Part shown: one piece after another, positions 30,638-42,891 of the stretch | Layout: each line of letters begins with the position of its first letter | How positions within the stretch are numbered: position 1 is the stretch's first letter | Source: Petunia secreta | Taxonomy: Eukaryota > Streptophyta > Magnoliopsida > Solanales > Solanaceae | Direction: 5' to 3' | Length of the DNA: 64,000 nucleotides | NCBI GenBank assembly: GCA_029990175.1 | Contig: JARKIP010000049.1 | Coordinates: 11,510,001-11,574,000 of the forward strand | Notes under the pieces: generated by a model | Database searches by the model: none | What the model saw: the letters and a program-made list of their open reading frames with translations, nothing else | Told to the model about the DNA's origin: nothing | Position numbers and translations under genes: made by a program

Positions 30638-31690
30638 ACGCCTAACCCATATCTCTTTTTCATTCTCTCCCCCTTCTTCACGCACCTCTCGCTGACCTTC
30701 TTCCCCTTCCGGCGATGTCGTCGCCGATCTCCTCTTCTCCTCCTCCTCCTCTGATGACGATCTGCTGCTACCAATCTATTGTTGTTGGCTTGTTGCCGTC
30801 AAGCCGTCACTCCTTCCTCGCCCTTATTTATGCTATTACTGCCTTACTGATTTGCTCTACTCCATTTTTTTAATGGACGTTATATTATTTTTGTGGTGGT
30901 ATGATGGTTTGTGTATTTGTGTATATGTATATGTGTTGCATACATTTCTGTATTTTTATATGTATATATATGTATGTGTTGTGTATTATTTAGTATGTGT
31001 CTCTGTGCATGTTGGATATTCTCTTCTCTTTATATGCGTATATGTGTATGTGTGTGTGATGTTATTTTGTATTTTATATGTGTATGTAGGTATGTGTTGT
31101 GTATATTTTGTATTTTGTATGTATGCATTGTGTATTTTTCAGATCCAGAAATTAAAAAAGAATTTCGACGGTGGTCGGGTGTCGGATGGTGTAGACTGGC
31201 GGTAATGACAGCGGGGCAACAGTGGGAGAAGGCAGTGAGGGCTCGGATTTATGAAGAACTTAGGAAGGAACGAAACATGTATATTATATGTTAAAAAGAT
31301 ATTTTTATGTTTTGTGAAGTGGTATAGTATCGATATTTTGTGAAAAAATAAGCTTAGATTTATACACTTAAGTAGTCACCCCATAAATATACCTCATTGT
31401 TTTAATATATATTATGGTGCTTGTCCTAACCCGAAGTTTAAGAAAGGAGAAAAATTATCTGGAACTATGAGTATAAACATAGTATAACATCTGCATAACT
31501 ACAAATACATTTTATTGTTAAATTAAAAAAATATATATTATCAAGAGGAAAATGAATAACCTAAGGCTGAATACATAAAAAGAATCTTTGAATTAGTCAG
31601 AAATTTTCATCTAATCACTTATTAAACTAAATCTATGACTTATTCAACACTAAGAAGAGAAATTTTTCGGTCAATTAATGACTATATTGT
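30325..31690. other. Downstream region of PMEI copy 1 with simple repeats
   Basis: It contains a CT run (about 30606-30636), a GATGTCGTCGCCG-type G+C-richer patch near 30710-30780, and a TGTATA-rich tract (30900-31140) like that at 17470-17580. The frames of 117 and 127 codons here are low-complexity products of the TGTATA tract. No domain is recognised. Confidence 0.5.
30606..30636. repeat. CT microsatellite
   Basis: About 15 copies of CT occur in a row, 0.3 kb downstream of the first PMEI-type gene. Confidence 0.9.
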
Positions 31691-31691
31691 T

Positions 31692-32575
31692 GGTGTATTT
31701 GGTACGGAAAATATTTTCCAAAAAAATAAGTAACTTTTCACTTATTTTCTGGTGTTTGGTACCAAAATAAGAAAAAGAAATTTTTAGTTCTACTATCGCT
31801 ATCACCACTCAAAACCCTCACTCCAACCCCAGGTTCCGATCACCATCCAAACCCTCCACTCTACCACAAGTTTTTCCATCACCCCTACCCCCACCCCGTT
31901 CCTATCAACCACCCAAACCCTTCCCCTACTCCAACCCCAAATCCCATCATCACCGAAACTCCAAAAACTACCACAGTTTCTCATCTCCGCTGAAACCCCC
32001 ACCCCACCAACTCCCAAAACCTTACCCATCCTAAGCACTCCCTCCCTTCAACCCGTGGATGCGCCTGAAATGGCGAGAGTACGTTTTCTCTGGCGAGATA
32101 AGGTGACAAAGGCCGTGGTAGATACCGAAGCTAGGAATGAATATTAGGTTAACGTCGTTCTGCGGCAGTCGACAACAAACAGAAATGAGTTTTGAGCCGG
32201 CCGCCACCGGAAACGGAAACGACTTCAGTGACGGCCGCCACTGGAGAGAGAGGCGTTATGTTGACGGCGTGATGCGGGGTTGTTTAGGGGGGTTGGGAGG
32301 TTAGAGGTGTAGAGTTGTTAGGGTAAGGTGACTAAGGCGAAGGGGGGGGGGGGGGGTTTGTGGGATTAGGGTTTGTATTTGTGTTTAATGAAAATATTTT
32401 TTCTTCCATTTTTAGGGAAAATATTTTCCTTTCAATTTCTAGGAAAAATATTTTCTTCTAATCGGAGAAAAATAAGTAGTGTAGGAAAATATTTTCTAAC
32501 GTCTTTAAGTCAACCAAACATGGAAAATTGGGAAGACATTTTTCGAAAAATATTTTCCCCCATACAAACACACCC
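31692..32575. repeat. MITE-like element with GGTGT-type inverted ends
   Basis: The left end GGTGTATTTGGTACGGAAAA and the right end, reverse-complemented, GGGTGTGTTTGTATGGGGGA form an imperfect terminal inverted repeat, continued on both sides by AAAATATTTTCC-type words. TATATT flanks both ends as a possible target duplication. Inside is a purine/pyrimidine-skewed stretch (31800-32030) and a G run at 32342-32356. It contains no transposase. Confidence 0.6.
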
Positions 32576-34760
32576 TATATTTTTTTAGGCGTTTTTCTCA
32601 GCTCCTACTCCTTCAAAAGCATACTCTCTCCATCTCAAAATGAGTGTATCTTTCTTTTTTTGTTTGTCTCAAAATGAGTGTCTCTTTCTTTTTATCGAAA
32701 CTCTTTAAATCTAAAATTTATTTTGGACCACAGGATTTAAAGACACTGGCCCACATTATACACACCTTTCATTATAAACCACAAGATTTAAAAGTCTTCC
32801 TTATTTTCTTAAACTATGTGCCCAGTCAAATCCAGATACTTATTTTGGGACATAGCGAGTACCTTATTCTACCAGAGACCCACTACCAATACACCTCTCA
32901 AAGGAAAATTTTCATATCGAGCCATCTTCCCTTAACCGATTTTGCCCCGGTAACCATTTTCATCATAACTCCCCTCCATTTCTCACTCCACCTCGCCATT
33001 GCTTTCTTTTTGAAAAACTAGTCGTCGGTACTCCTAATTCAACACAATCCATTGTCGTTGGTCTAGGGACAAATCTAGTGTTTCGACGTTTTGTTCATGT
33101 AAACACAATATTATTTACCTGAATAAAAATAAAGTATATATATAAATATCTTTAAAATTTCAATAATGATCTGACCTTTTATTGTCAATAGAAGAGGCAA
33201 AAAAGGAGCCTTGCTCCCCTTTACAATATGAAAATAGAAATAAAGGTCGACTTTTAGACAAGTCGAACCCATAATTTTAAATAACAATTAATTCAATTCT
33301 AAAATCCTTCAATATTTAACCCACCAAGTCAAAATTCTCAAGCCTGTCATGATGGCACAACTTTATGCCTCTAGATGACCCAAGATTAGGGATGTGCACA
33401 AACCGAACCAAACCGAAAAAATCGATCGAACCGAATTTTTTTTTTTAATTCGGTTTTCAGCTTTTTGGTTTGGGTTTGGTTTTACATTTTAAAAATTTCG
33501 GTTTTACGGTTTGGTTTTGGTTTGGAATGGGCACAAACCGAAAAACTGAATTATATATCACAACTCTTATAGGTCTTCTAACCTTGTCAACTAAAATGTA
33601 AAGCCCATAATAACATCTACAATCCACTAAGCAGTAAGCTTACCATGTACTTGCCGGTACTTAATATCATGGATCTAAGTATTTAATATTTTAGTTTGCA
33701 CCAGTATGTACTAAGTTTGATGGTCATGTCATTAATCTGAACTACTGCAAGATATGTTTAGCTAAATTGTTTTTATTTTCAACTGCTAACTTTGTTGTTT
33801 CTGTTGTACATATTCTTCTTCGCACATACAATTGAAAAATACTGAGTATACCATATTAGTTTATATGTGAAAATCGAACTTCTAAACCGAACTAAACTGA
33901 TTTAAATCGAACCGAATTCTTAGAAACCGAACTAAACCGAATTAATTTCGGTTTGGTTTTGGTTCCTAATATTACCAAATCGAAAACCGAAAAACCAAAT
34001 CGAAATGTCCTAAACCGAACCAAACCGACTGAACCCGAACCAAACCGACTGAACGCCCACCCCTACCCAAGACAATATATTTTAATTGTTCAATGGGACA
34101 TAGGCATATTAAAGTGACCAGATAAAACAATCGGACAAGTTTAGGATTCGTTATCATTTTTTTTGATAAAAATATAAAATTTAAGTTATTCTTCAATATA
34201 GAAAAATAATGTAATTTTTAGGGCTAATAAAAAATTAGTGTATATAACATAGAACGAGAGAGTACTAAATGCTACTCCAACTTGCAATTTAATTCGTTTT
34301 GAGAGTGGAGTAGTGTTGTATCATTGAAGTTTTATTTCCTGGTTAATAGATTTTTTTCGCTAGGATTCGATGAAATCTCACCTCTTATTATTGGTAATAG
34401 CATATTATCAAAATTTTACAAGATTTGGATCGTCGAACATATTTGTCAAATTCCAACCGTTCTTAATTAGTCATAAATTATTTCCGCACATTCCAGCAGT
34501 TCTTCATCTATTGAAAATAGGCCATCAGAAATCTAGCAAATTCTAATAATGTACTGTGATTTTTGATGGTTTTAGTTCTGGAAATAAAGTGCTAAAGAGA
34601 AACTACAAATGTAGAAATAATATTCTAGTTGGAATCTTATTTGAAAGTGGTGTTTCAAATCTAAAGGCTATAAATCAATTAAGATCCTAGCTAATATTAA
34701 CAATGTCTTGAGAAATATTACATGAATTAGCTATATCGTCAATTAAGATATTATAAAAAT
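32576..34760. other. Extra copy of the PMEI flanking DNA (no PMEI gene in it)
   Basis: Segments here match DNA around the PMEI-type genes: 32740-33000 resembles 48090-48250, 34065-34440 resembles 48270-48640, and 34480-34760 resembles 29280-29540. It is therefore part of the tandem PMEI duplication, cut off from its gene by the MULE inserted at 35734-46770. It is itself interrupted by the element at 33386-34064. Confidence 0.6.
33386..34064. repeat. hAT-type non-autonomous element with AACCGAA-rich ends
   Basis: The left end begins TTAGGGATGTGCACAAACCG and the right end, reverse-complemented, begins AGGGGTGGGCGTTCAG. The 8-bp word ACCCAAGA flanks both sides (33378-33385 and 34065-34072), the length typical of hAT insertions. 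The related DNA near 48265-48280 has only one ACCCAAGA and no insert. The ends are rich in AAACCGAA and its complement TTCGGTTT. No transposase is present. Confidence 0.78.
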
Positions 34761-35272
34761 ATTATTAGCTACTACGCTTTTTTTTTTTGTATAAAAGAAA
34801 ACTAGGGAACTCGCGGCTTCTATTCTTTGGATGCGCTCTGGGTAAACCTCGCTCCTTGTGCAATAGCTCGCAAACCACACAGGAGATCTACTACGCATTT
34901 TGAGAAGCTATAAGAATAAATATCAAATAAAATATACACAAGATTATATAAACTGTTAAGAGTCTAGATATTTAGCTGTGATAGCATTAAAAGGTTTAAT
35001 GTTTATACCTCTTGTGCTGCTGTACTGTACAAATTTAACTTGGCAGCTAGTTTTATCCAAGTCATTTATTTTTTTGTCATTTGTTACAATATTATTTGCA
35101 AGTTTAGTACCTCATCTTCAAACCATTAGCATTAGGATTTAAGTTGAAAAATCATGATTTAAAGTTCACGCTACTTAGGAGTAATTTTTTTGGTCTAAAA
35201 ATAACCAAATTCAGATTAAAAATTTGAAGTTGTGCTCAACGTTAAATTAAATTGAAACTTTTTGAAATTCAA
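34761..35272. other. Spacer left of the MULE with a short G+C-richer repeat
   Basis: Bases about 34800-34900 contain GGGAACTCGCGGC and CTCGCAAACCACACAGGAG, unlike the A+T-rich surroundings; this looks like a short dispersed repeat but I cannot name it. The rest shows no gene. Confidence 0.4.
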
Positions 35273-35516
35273 AGTATTTACAAGCACTACCCATTAAAAA
35301 TTATATTACCGATGAAATTAAAAGTATTTACCAAACCTATCCATTTATTACTGTATATCTTTGTTATATCTTATGGGTGTACTGCATAAATAATAGTATA
35401 CCAGTCTAGATGGTAGAACATGTAAATAGTTTATGAATAGAGCTTGTAAATATGAAACTTATGGGTAGAGGTGGGTACATGTTTTGATTTTGATGGGTAT
35501 TTTCATAAACCTCCCA
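35273..35516 (-). repeat. Short interspersed non-autonomous repeat, copy 2
   Basis: It is the inverted counterpart of 17901-18272. On the minus strand it begins GGAGGTTTATGAAAATACCC and ends near AGTGCTTGTAAATAC. This copy lacks the internal duplication seen in copy 1. Confidence 0.7.
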
Positions 35517-35733
35517 ATTAAATTCCAACCTTTTAATTTGAAGTTGAGTAAAAAAGAAAAAAAAAAATAGCAGCTTTTAACTTCAGATCGAAAGAATTCA
35601 AGTTAGATTAACTTGGCTTGAACTTCAACCTCAATGGTTTGAAGATACGAAAAATGGCTAATCTCAGCAAATGTGTGCAGAAAAATGACTGAAACTGTAA
35701 GATTACGCGAACTATTTGTGCACATTTCAGGGA

Positions 35734-35890
35734 AATTTTGATCACTAGCCATTTTTGGACGCGCTCATTGGGGACTATGCACCGTTTCAAAATTCATTAA
35801 AGAATAGCCAAAAATTCACGCGCACACTTAAGCTCCATTAGCCTTGGAAAAACACCCCAGACTAGTCACATAACAAAATACTTGGGCTTT
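35734..35890 (+). repeat. Left terminal inverted repeat of the MULE
   Basis: It aligns by eye with the reverse complement of 46611-46770 with roughly one difference in ten bases. It contains the words GCGCTCATTGGGGACTAT and CACACTTAAGCTCCAT. Confidence 0.8.
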
Positions 35891-36660
35891 GAACAATTTA
35901 TTATGGAACTGAAGCTTTATACAAATTATATGTTCAAAGATCCCATTATTTTGTTATGTGAATTTATCCTGGGATAAATCCCATTATTTTATTATGAGAC
36001 TTTATATATAAAGCTTCAGTTCCATAACAAAATGTTGGGGCTTTGAACAAGTTTTGTTCACAGCCCCATCATTTTGTTATGGGACTGAAGCTTTATACAA
36101 AGTCCCATAACAAAATGTTGGGGCCTTGAACAAAACTTGTTCAAGGCCCCAGTATTTTATACTGGGGTTAGTTTACTAAAGCTTCCCAGTATAAATACTG
36201 GGGCTTTATATTTATACTGGGATTTGTCTGGAGGTGGCTATTTCTCAGCGAATTTATTTTTAACGGCTACAAATCAATTAGCGCGCGCCAAACAAGCCCC
36301 TACACGAAATTTTTACCACATTTCACTGGTAAAAATTTAGTCATGTAGCCTGTTTTCACCGCTTTAAATGAATACTAGCCAGCGATGCAAAATTGTTTGA
36401 AGACTAGCCACTTTCGGACAAGTTCCAGTATAAATACTGGGGCTTTGAACGAGTTCCATTTTTTTGTTATGGGACTTTGTATAAAGCTTCAGTCTCATAA
36501 CAAAATAATGAGATTTATATACCTTTGATGGGACATTTTTTATGGGAATAAATCCCATTATTTTGTTATGGGATAAAGTCCCATAACAAAATAATGGGAC
36601 CTTTGAACATGTTAGTTCAATGTCCCATTATTTTGTTATGGGATTATTTTGTGTGAATTT
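35880..36660. repeat. Subterminal array of inverted short motifs in the MULE
   Basis: The words TTTTGTTATGGGAC and its complement GTCCCATAACAAAA recur many times in both orientations, and CCAGTATAAATACTGG forms perfect palindromes. Several pairs can form hairpins, for example around 36045-36170 with GGGGCTTTGAAC and GTTCAAGGCCCC. A weaker version of the motif lies at the right end near 46597-46640. Such arrays are typical transposase-binding/subterminal regions. Confidence 0.75.
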
Positions 36661-37173
36661 TACATTGAGTAGACCTTTTTAAGTCTTCCTAACATAAAAT
36701 GGATACATTATTTATTATTTATGTTATCTAGACATTTAACCATAGGTATTCCACTTATTATGGTCATTACTTCTCATATCAGACTTACCTAGTTTAAAGC
36801 CTATATTTGTGGGATTTTATGGGTAATGACAGTTAATATTCTGCATATCAACTTAAAAGTTTAAATCTAATTAATTTTCACAATCAATTATCTCATCTTT
36901 TTAAGTTAAATTAGCATTAATTAGATAATAGTAACTTCTAAAATTACTGTGCGTGCAACATTTACCCACGTCTCTTTAGTTTCTCCATTTCTCTCACTTC
37001 TTTGGGATTCCATCTAATTCACACAGTCATCGGAATTTACATCTTCTCCGGTGGGTGTATAATTTTTTTCCGGTATGAATTTTTAATTTTCATACCTTAT
37101 AGTTGTTATATTTAGTATAATGTAACCCTTTATCAGATTATTTTCGTTTTTTTTTTCAATTTGAAGATTTTTA

Positions 37174-40100
37174 ATGGCTAGACGAGGGGTTAAGAATGTC
37201 AGGAAGCCGATGCATGTCAACGATGATGACGATTTTGAGGATTTTGATATTTCCTCACTGAGCAAAACTGGTATCGACACTCCAAGTGGACTCACTAGGT
37301 CATCGTCCAAACTGAATAAAAGGAAGAGGCCTCCACAGGTTGTCAATGTTAAGCGTAAATCCAAAACAGTTGGTTGTGGTGCTAAGGGTAAAGCTGTTGA
37401 AATTGGCTCATCGACTGACGACTCCGATAGCGACCAGCCTGTCGAGGTTAAGAAAAAGAAAGTTTTGGGTGGTCCATCTTTGTGTTCTACAAAAAAGAAG
37501 TTATTTCAAGTGAAGACAAATAAATCAGTTAAATCTGTCAGGAATGACAACTTTCCTTTGGTCCCCGTGGAGGTATGTTATTATAAAAATATTCCGCATG
37601 TGCGTATTTGTTTATGCTGATTTTTTAGTATCAGTGTTCTTTTTGGTATATATTTCATTGATATACTCTGCATATTTATGATATTTGTGAATTTATAAGA
37701 CGTATCCAGTTTGCATATGTTGTGTATATATTCTACATACTTGCATTGTTCAACTGATTTTGCAATTTTTTTAATGTATAATCAAGATTATTACATTTTT
37801 ACTGCATACTGTTATTTATATTATTTCATAAGTTTTTAGACTTTTTTGTTACATATCTCTTTGATATTCTCTGCATATTAGAGGTCAGTTTTGCAAAATA
37901 TGATATTAATGTGCATATACAGTGTATATATTCTGCATATAATCCTTATTCGTATTATTTGTCAATATGTTGATTTCTTTGTAGATTGTTCATTGGTATT
38001 AGTGTACCTTTGGTACATACGTAGTTGATATTCACAGTATATTCTTTGAATTGCATATCCACTGTATTTGATAAACAATATTCATTGAATCGTATATCCA
38101 CAGTATACTTTCTGCATATTGCTTGATATTAATGTTTTTAAGTTAAGGAAAACTGTATGCATGCCTAAGTATATGCATTTTATTGTATGCATAGTCTTTT
38201 TATTGTTATGTAACCAATATGCACATATAGTTTCCAAAGTATAATTTTTGTTTATCTGTTATAGCCAATGCAACCTTATTTTCGTCCGGACCAATATCGA
38301 AGCCGTAGGATATATACACACACATCTGTTGAAGCTGTTCCAACTATCAAGGGTGTTCTCACTGATAGTTTGTTGGAAATATTCAGGTAGTCTTGCTTTG
38401 GTCATTTTTTGGATATGCCTAGTTTTGTAACGTGTAATAAATTGTTGAATGCATTGTTGATGCGAGAGACTTGTCCTCCAAAGCATGATACTGATGCATT
38501 GTGGTTTGATTTCTATGGCAAAAAATTGAGGTTTGGTCTCATGGAATTTGGGCTAGTAACGGGTCTTTGCTGTGTTGGTGATCACTTAAAGGATTATCAT
38601 TCTGTTGAGCCTAATAGACTTATGCAGTTGTACTTTGGTGGAGCGTCAAAAGTAACAAAGTCTGCATTAGTTGAGTGTTTTGTAAGCAAAAAATGGCAGA
38701 GTGACGAAGATGCTATAAAGCTAGCAGCTTTATTTTTCATCCACACATTTCTCTTTTCAACTAAGAATTCTGCTACCAATGACACCACTATCGGGGAGAA
38801 GGAATTTAATATTGTTGAGTGTGGCGCATGGAAGACCTTCCCTTGGGGTACAAAAGTATTTGTATCAACTATTACGTCGATGCATGACAAATTGAGGCCC
38901 TCTCTACAGTGTTACCGTTTCGCCGGGTTGCCGTATGCCTTGCAGGCTTGGTTTTATGAATGTTGCCCGACTGTGCATGAGAAGCTTGCATATAGGGTTG
39001 CAAACTCATCTCCCCGAATTCTTAACTGACATGTTAAGCGGAAGCATGACTTTGAAGAGTTGGAGAATGGTTTTTTCAGTTTGAAGAAGTCCCAGATATA
39101 CTTCTTACGTTTTCTATTAATTAATGGTTTAATATTGTTATTTAATAAAGTTTTTAAATATTTATTAAAAATTCCTTAACAAATTCAAATGACTAGTAGT
39201 TTAATATCTGATGAACATTTATATTGTATATGTATGTTTTTTCCTAGGTTATTTTTAAAAAGATTGAGCCGACAGAAGAAGAATATGCTAGACTTCAACT
39301 ACCACAGTCCATACCAGATGAATGTGGTACTGATATTGGTATTGAATCTCCACGGGATGCTGCAGATGCTGCCAATAAAGGTTCACCAAATGTAGGTATG
39401 GCTGGTCATACAAATTCTAATGGTGCAAGTCAGCAGTTGCCTCCAGATATGCAAGTCTTGTTCGGGCAACAAAAAATGTTGCAAGCTGACATGGGTGTGT
39501 TGAAGCTGTATATGGTTAAATGTTTTGACAAGATCTTTAAGAAGCTTAATATCGATCCAGTTGATATTGGCGATAACAACTGTTCTACTGGGGTATGTGT
39601 TTGTTTTTTTTAGTCTGCTTATTTTGTATGAATTATTACAAATGTAATATACAATGTTTGTTAATTCTTTCTTAGGTCCCTGGATCAGACTTTGCCTCGG
39701 ATGAAATAGGCAAGGATCAAGCTGTTGACCCTCCAAGTGTGCAGTTACATCAGCAAGAGCAAGTGCCTTTTGCGTATCAATGTTATGGTAACTACTTTTG
39801 CTGTTTTTTATTGTATTTTACAATGCAGTTGTTAGCTTTGTTTTTTGTTTTTTTTATTACTTTTGTCAGGACCTGCTGAAAAACAACCTATGATTGTTGA
39901 TGATGAGGAAGGCGCCTCTGATAGGAATGAAGTGGAATTTGATGATGATAATGGTGCCTTTGATGGGAATGAATGGGAAAATTCTAAGGGTACTCGCTCT
40001 GTCATATACGTATGTACAATTCAGTTTGTATGAAGTTTTATTTATCTACCTTCTTTTCATATTATTAAGTATTTAGCTAGCTATTATTCCTTTTTTAAAA

Positions 40101-42891
40101 AAAATTTAAGGAACTGAAGAAGTTGAAGAGGATATGTTTTTTGAAATGCAAGGTATTTTGCATGACTTTGAGTTGGAAAATCCTAATGGTATTCTTCAAA
40201 TATACAAACTGTATTCACTAAATATTAAATTCCTTCTTTGATATTGAACAATTTTACTGTCAGGGACTGATGAAAACCAACCTCCAATCTTTGATGATGT
40301 CAGAGGTCCCACTGATGGGAATGAAATGGAAAAATCTGAAGGTTTCCCAACTGCCTGAATTTTTTCATTTATAAAAAAATGTCTCAAAGATATACTTTAT
40401 TACTAAGTAGATTTTTTTTTTTTTTTTTTTGAAACACAAGATGTGCAGGAGAATATGATTGATGGTATTCAAGGTTTAATGGGTGACTTTGAGATGGAAA
40501 ATCACACTGGTATAGACCTAATATCTGCACAGTATTCATTTAATATTCAGTTAAGGGTTGGTATTAACCAATTTCATTGTAGCCAAACTAGGCTTTGATG
40601 ACATATTTGTGGAGAAGGCTGTAGATGGCAATCAGGATGACGTTGCAGCTGGTAATATCCAAATTTGTTTCTTAGTTTAATTTATTTTCATTCAGTTTTA
40701 GGTCCTTTAAAATGTTTATGTCTATTTTCAGGTCAAGAAAAAATTGCAGTTATTGGTGAGCAGGTCCTCAAAACAAATGCCTGTCCTTCTGATATTGGTA
40801 AAGGTATACATTTTTCAAATATTTATTTATTTTAAAAGTTGTTTGGTGTCTTAAAAATATATTTTGTTACCATTTACTTATGCAGATATACAGGAAATGC
40901 AAGCTGATGGCAGAATTGACAACAGTATGGCTTCTGGCAAATATGTTGATGTCGCAGGTGGGGAAACACATTGGAATCTGTGGTAGACCCCCTTTCTCAA
41001 TTGCGGGAAACACAGTGACATGCGTTGACTGCAAGGGCTAAGGAAGTTGTGAAGAAGCGAGTTCAAGACGCTAATAACAGTGCCTCAGTTATTGAGTCTG
41101 ACTTTAATGAAGTAGCAGAGGACACCTTGAAAGAGGTTGATAATTTGGATGAGGTGGAAGGACTTTACCGTGATGTTCCGGATGCGACACCTCATATTTC
41201 TGTTCGTATGAGAACTGTTTCAAAATTCAAGAAGTCACCGTTTGTCAATGAGTTTGGGTCGACTGAAAAATCTGCTTCCACTGGGCCATGCTCGCAGCTG
41301 GCTAAGAGAAGCACGTTTCGTCTCATCCATCCATTTTTGAGTGAGATACGCATTGAGCCTGATATGAAGCTTGTAAATAGATGGACACCATGGATTGATC
41401 ATAAAGTGATCCGAAAATCAAAGTAAGTAAAAGTCAAATTCTATTGCATATTACAGCCTATAAGTTTTAAAATGTACTCTGGTCATTGTTGTTTTTAATT
41501 CTTTTGCAGGCTTGAAAATTTGTATCCTGCGAGTATCAATAATCTGGTACCTACATTCAACTTTGGGGTGTATGTTGTGGACAAGAAAGAGTGGTTTCAT
41601 ATACTTAACTATGGTTCAAAGGATTTACGCACCACAGTATTCTTCTACAACTTTTACTGTCATAACTGTATAATTAACTATAATATGCAGTCAGTATCCT
41701 ATCCATATGCATGAAGTATGCAATGAGTATGCATAAGAGATATCTTTGAATTTCTAAATTTACTTGTTTAATATTATTAAGCAGTCAGTATCTTATTAGT
41801 ATACATGCAATATGCAATGAATATGCCTAACACAAATCACAAAAAATCAGATATACTGTTTCTGGTCCCCTGTTTTTTAATTTGATAGCATTCACTGTGA
41901 ATATTTCAAATGTAATTGTAATATGCATTGACTATGTCATGTGTATACATGAAACATGTACTATATTAGTTATCTGATATTAGTTATGTGTAAACAAAAT
42001 ATTTTGTATGCAATAGATATGTAGGAAACACCCCGATTTGCTTGTTTAATATATGCATTGTTGAGTTATTACAAAAATATATTAACAACTATATTTGTTC
42101 TTTTTTTATCTAACACCTGGATGTCTTGTTCTACTATTTGCGTAAGAAGGCAATGTACGATCAAGGCATTTCTGTAAGAGTCACAACCACTGATTGTCAG
42201 TTTGATGCTATGCTTAGAGATGTGTATGCTGATTTTATAATGTCTGGCAAAGACATGGGTGTTGTAGATTCTGCAAAAGCGATTAATGATATCATATCAG
42301 GTCGTACTCTGCGGTGCAATACTCCTTGGGTACTGGTTGATGATATATTGTTCCCTGTTATGGTTGCTCATCAGTGGCATTGGATTTTGGCTAGATTGTC
42401 TTTGAAGGAAAGGGTTATTTATGTTTATGACTCTAAACCAGGAGATCCCTCATACAATGAAGAAGTTATCCGGGCTATGGAGCCATATGCAAACATGTTA
42501 CCTATTTTCTTATCTACCACTGATATCTTAAAGAAAAGGCCTGAGTTGTTCTACAGTGGTTCTCCTTATTATGACAAAGCTATGGGTGAACCATTTTTAA
42601 TGGTTTTCAGTCCAAGGCCACCTGCTATGATGAAATGGTATGTTGTGATTCATTTACTTTTGTACCTCTGTGCAAAAACTAACTAGTAAAGGTCTAATTT
42701 TTTCCATTTATCATTGCATCAGTGATTATGCTGTGTTTGCTGCTGTATTTGCTGAGTATTATATACAGTACCAGTCAATGCCTTCTGAAGATGATGATCT
42801 GTCTGGAGTCCGGGGGCGTTATGCCATGTACCTGTGGTATTATGGGATGAAGAAACAGATGCAATGTGTTGTTAGCGATGAGGAAGGCTGA
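37174..42891 (+). pseudogene. Ulp1-like (C48) protease with DUF1985 domain carried by the MULE, interrupted
   Basis: A multi-exon gene. Exon 1 (37174-37572) encodes a basic/acidic nuclear-type N-terminus. The exon from 38265 carries a DUF1985 domain (FGHFLDMPSFV, WFDFYGKKLRFGL, FGLVTGLCC). Exons near 39248-39592 and several short acidic ones follow. The C48 domain starts near 42126 (HQWHWILARL, YVYDS) and ends after an intron at 42638-42722. TAG at 38388-38390 and TGA at 39027-39029 break the DUF1985 exon. At the active-site loop the usual DCG reads DYA, so the catalytic Cys is replaced by Tyr (a Cys made by the splice junction lies one residue before the Asp). His and Asp remain. Such genes are known cargo of KI-MULEs. 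Confidence 0.78.
39845..40530 (+). repeat. Duplicated acidic exons within the Ulp1-like gene
   Basis: Short exons alternate with introns of about 100 bp. The exon at about 39870-39989 (GPAEKQPMIVDDEEG) and the exon at about 40263-40340 (GTDEN QPPIFDDVRG) are clear copies, each ending near GNE-x-E-x-S-x-G. Shorter copies near 40110-40187 and 40440-40510 also resemble each other (MQGILHDFELEN versus IQGLMGDFEMEN). This looks like exon-intron unit duplication inside the carried gene. Confidence 0.6.

Noticed and set aside
30852..31294. Two overlapping frames of 117 and 127 codons rich in Cys, Tyr and Val
   Set aside because: They are products of the TGTATA repeat tract. They look like membrane proteins only because of composition.
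31802..32038. Gly/Trp-rich 78-codon minus-strand frame
   Set aside because: It lies in a strand-skewed part of a MITE; no family match and no start context.
36137..36340. 67-codon frame in the MULE left end
   Set aside because: It runs through the palindromic subterminal array; no domain.
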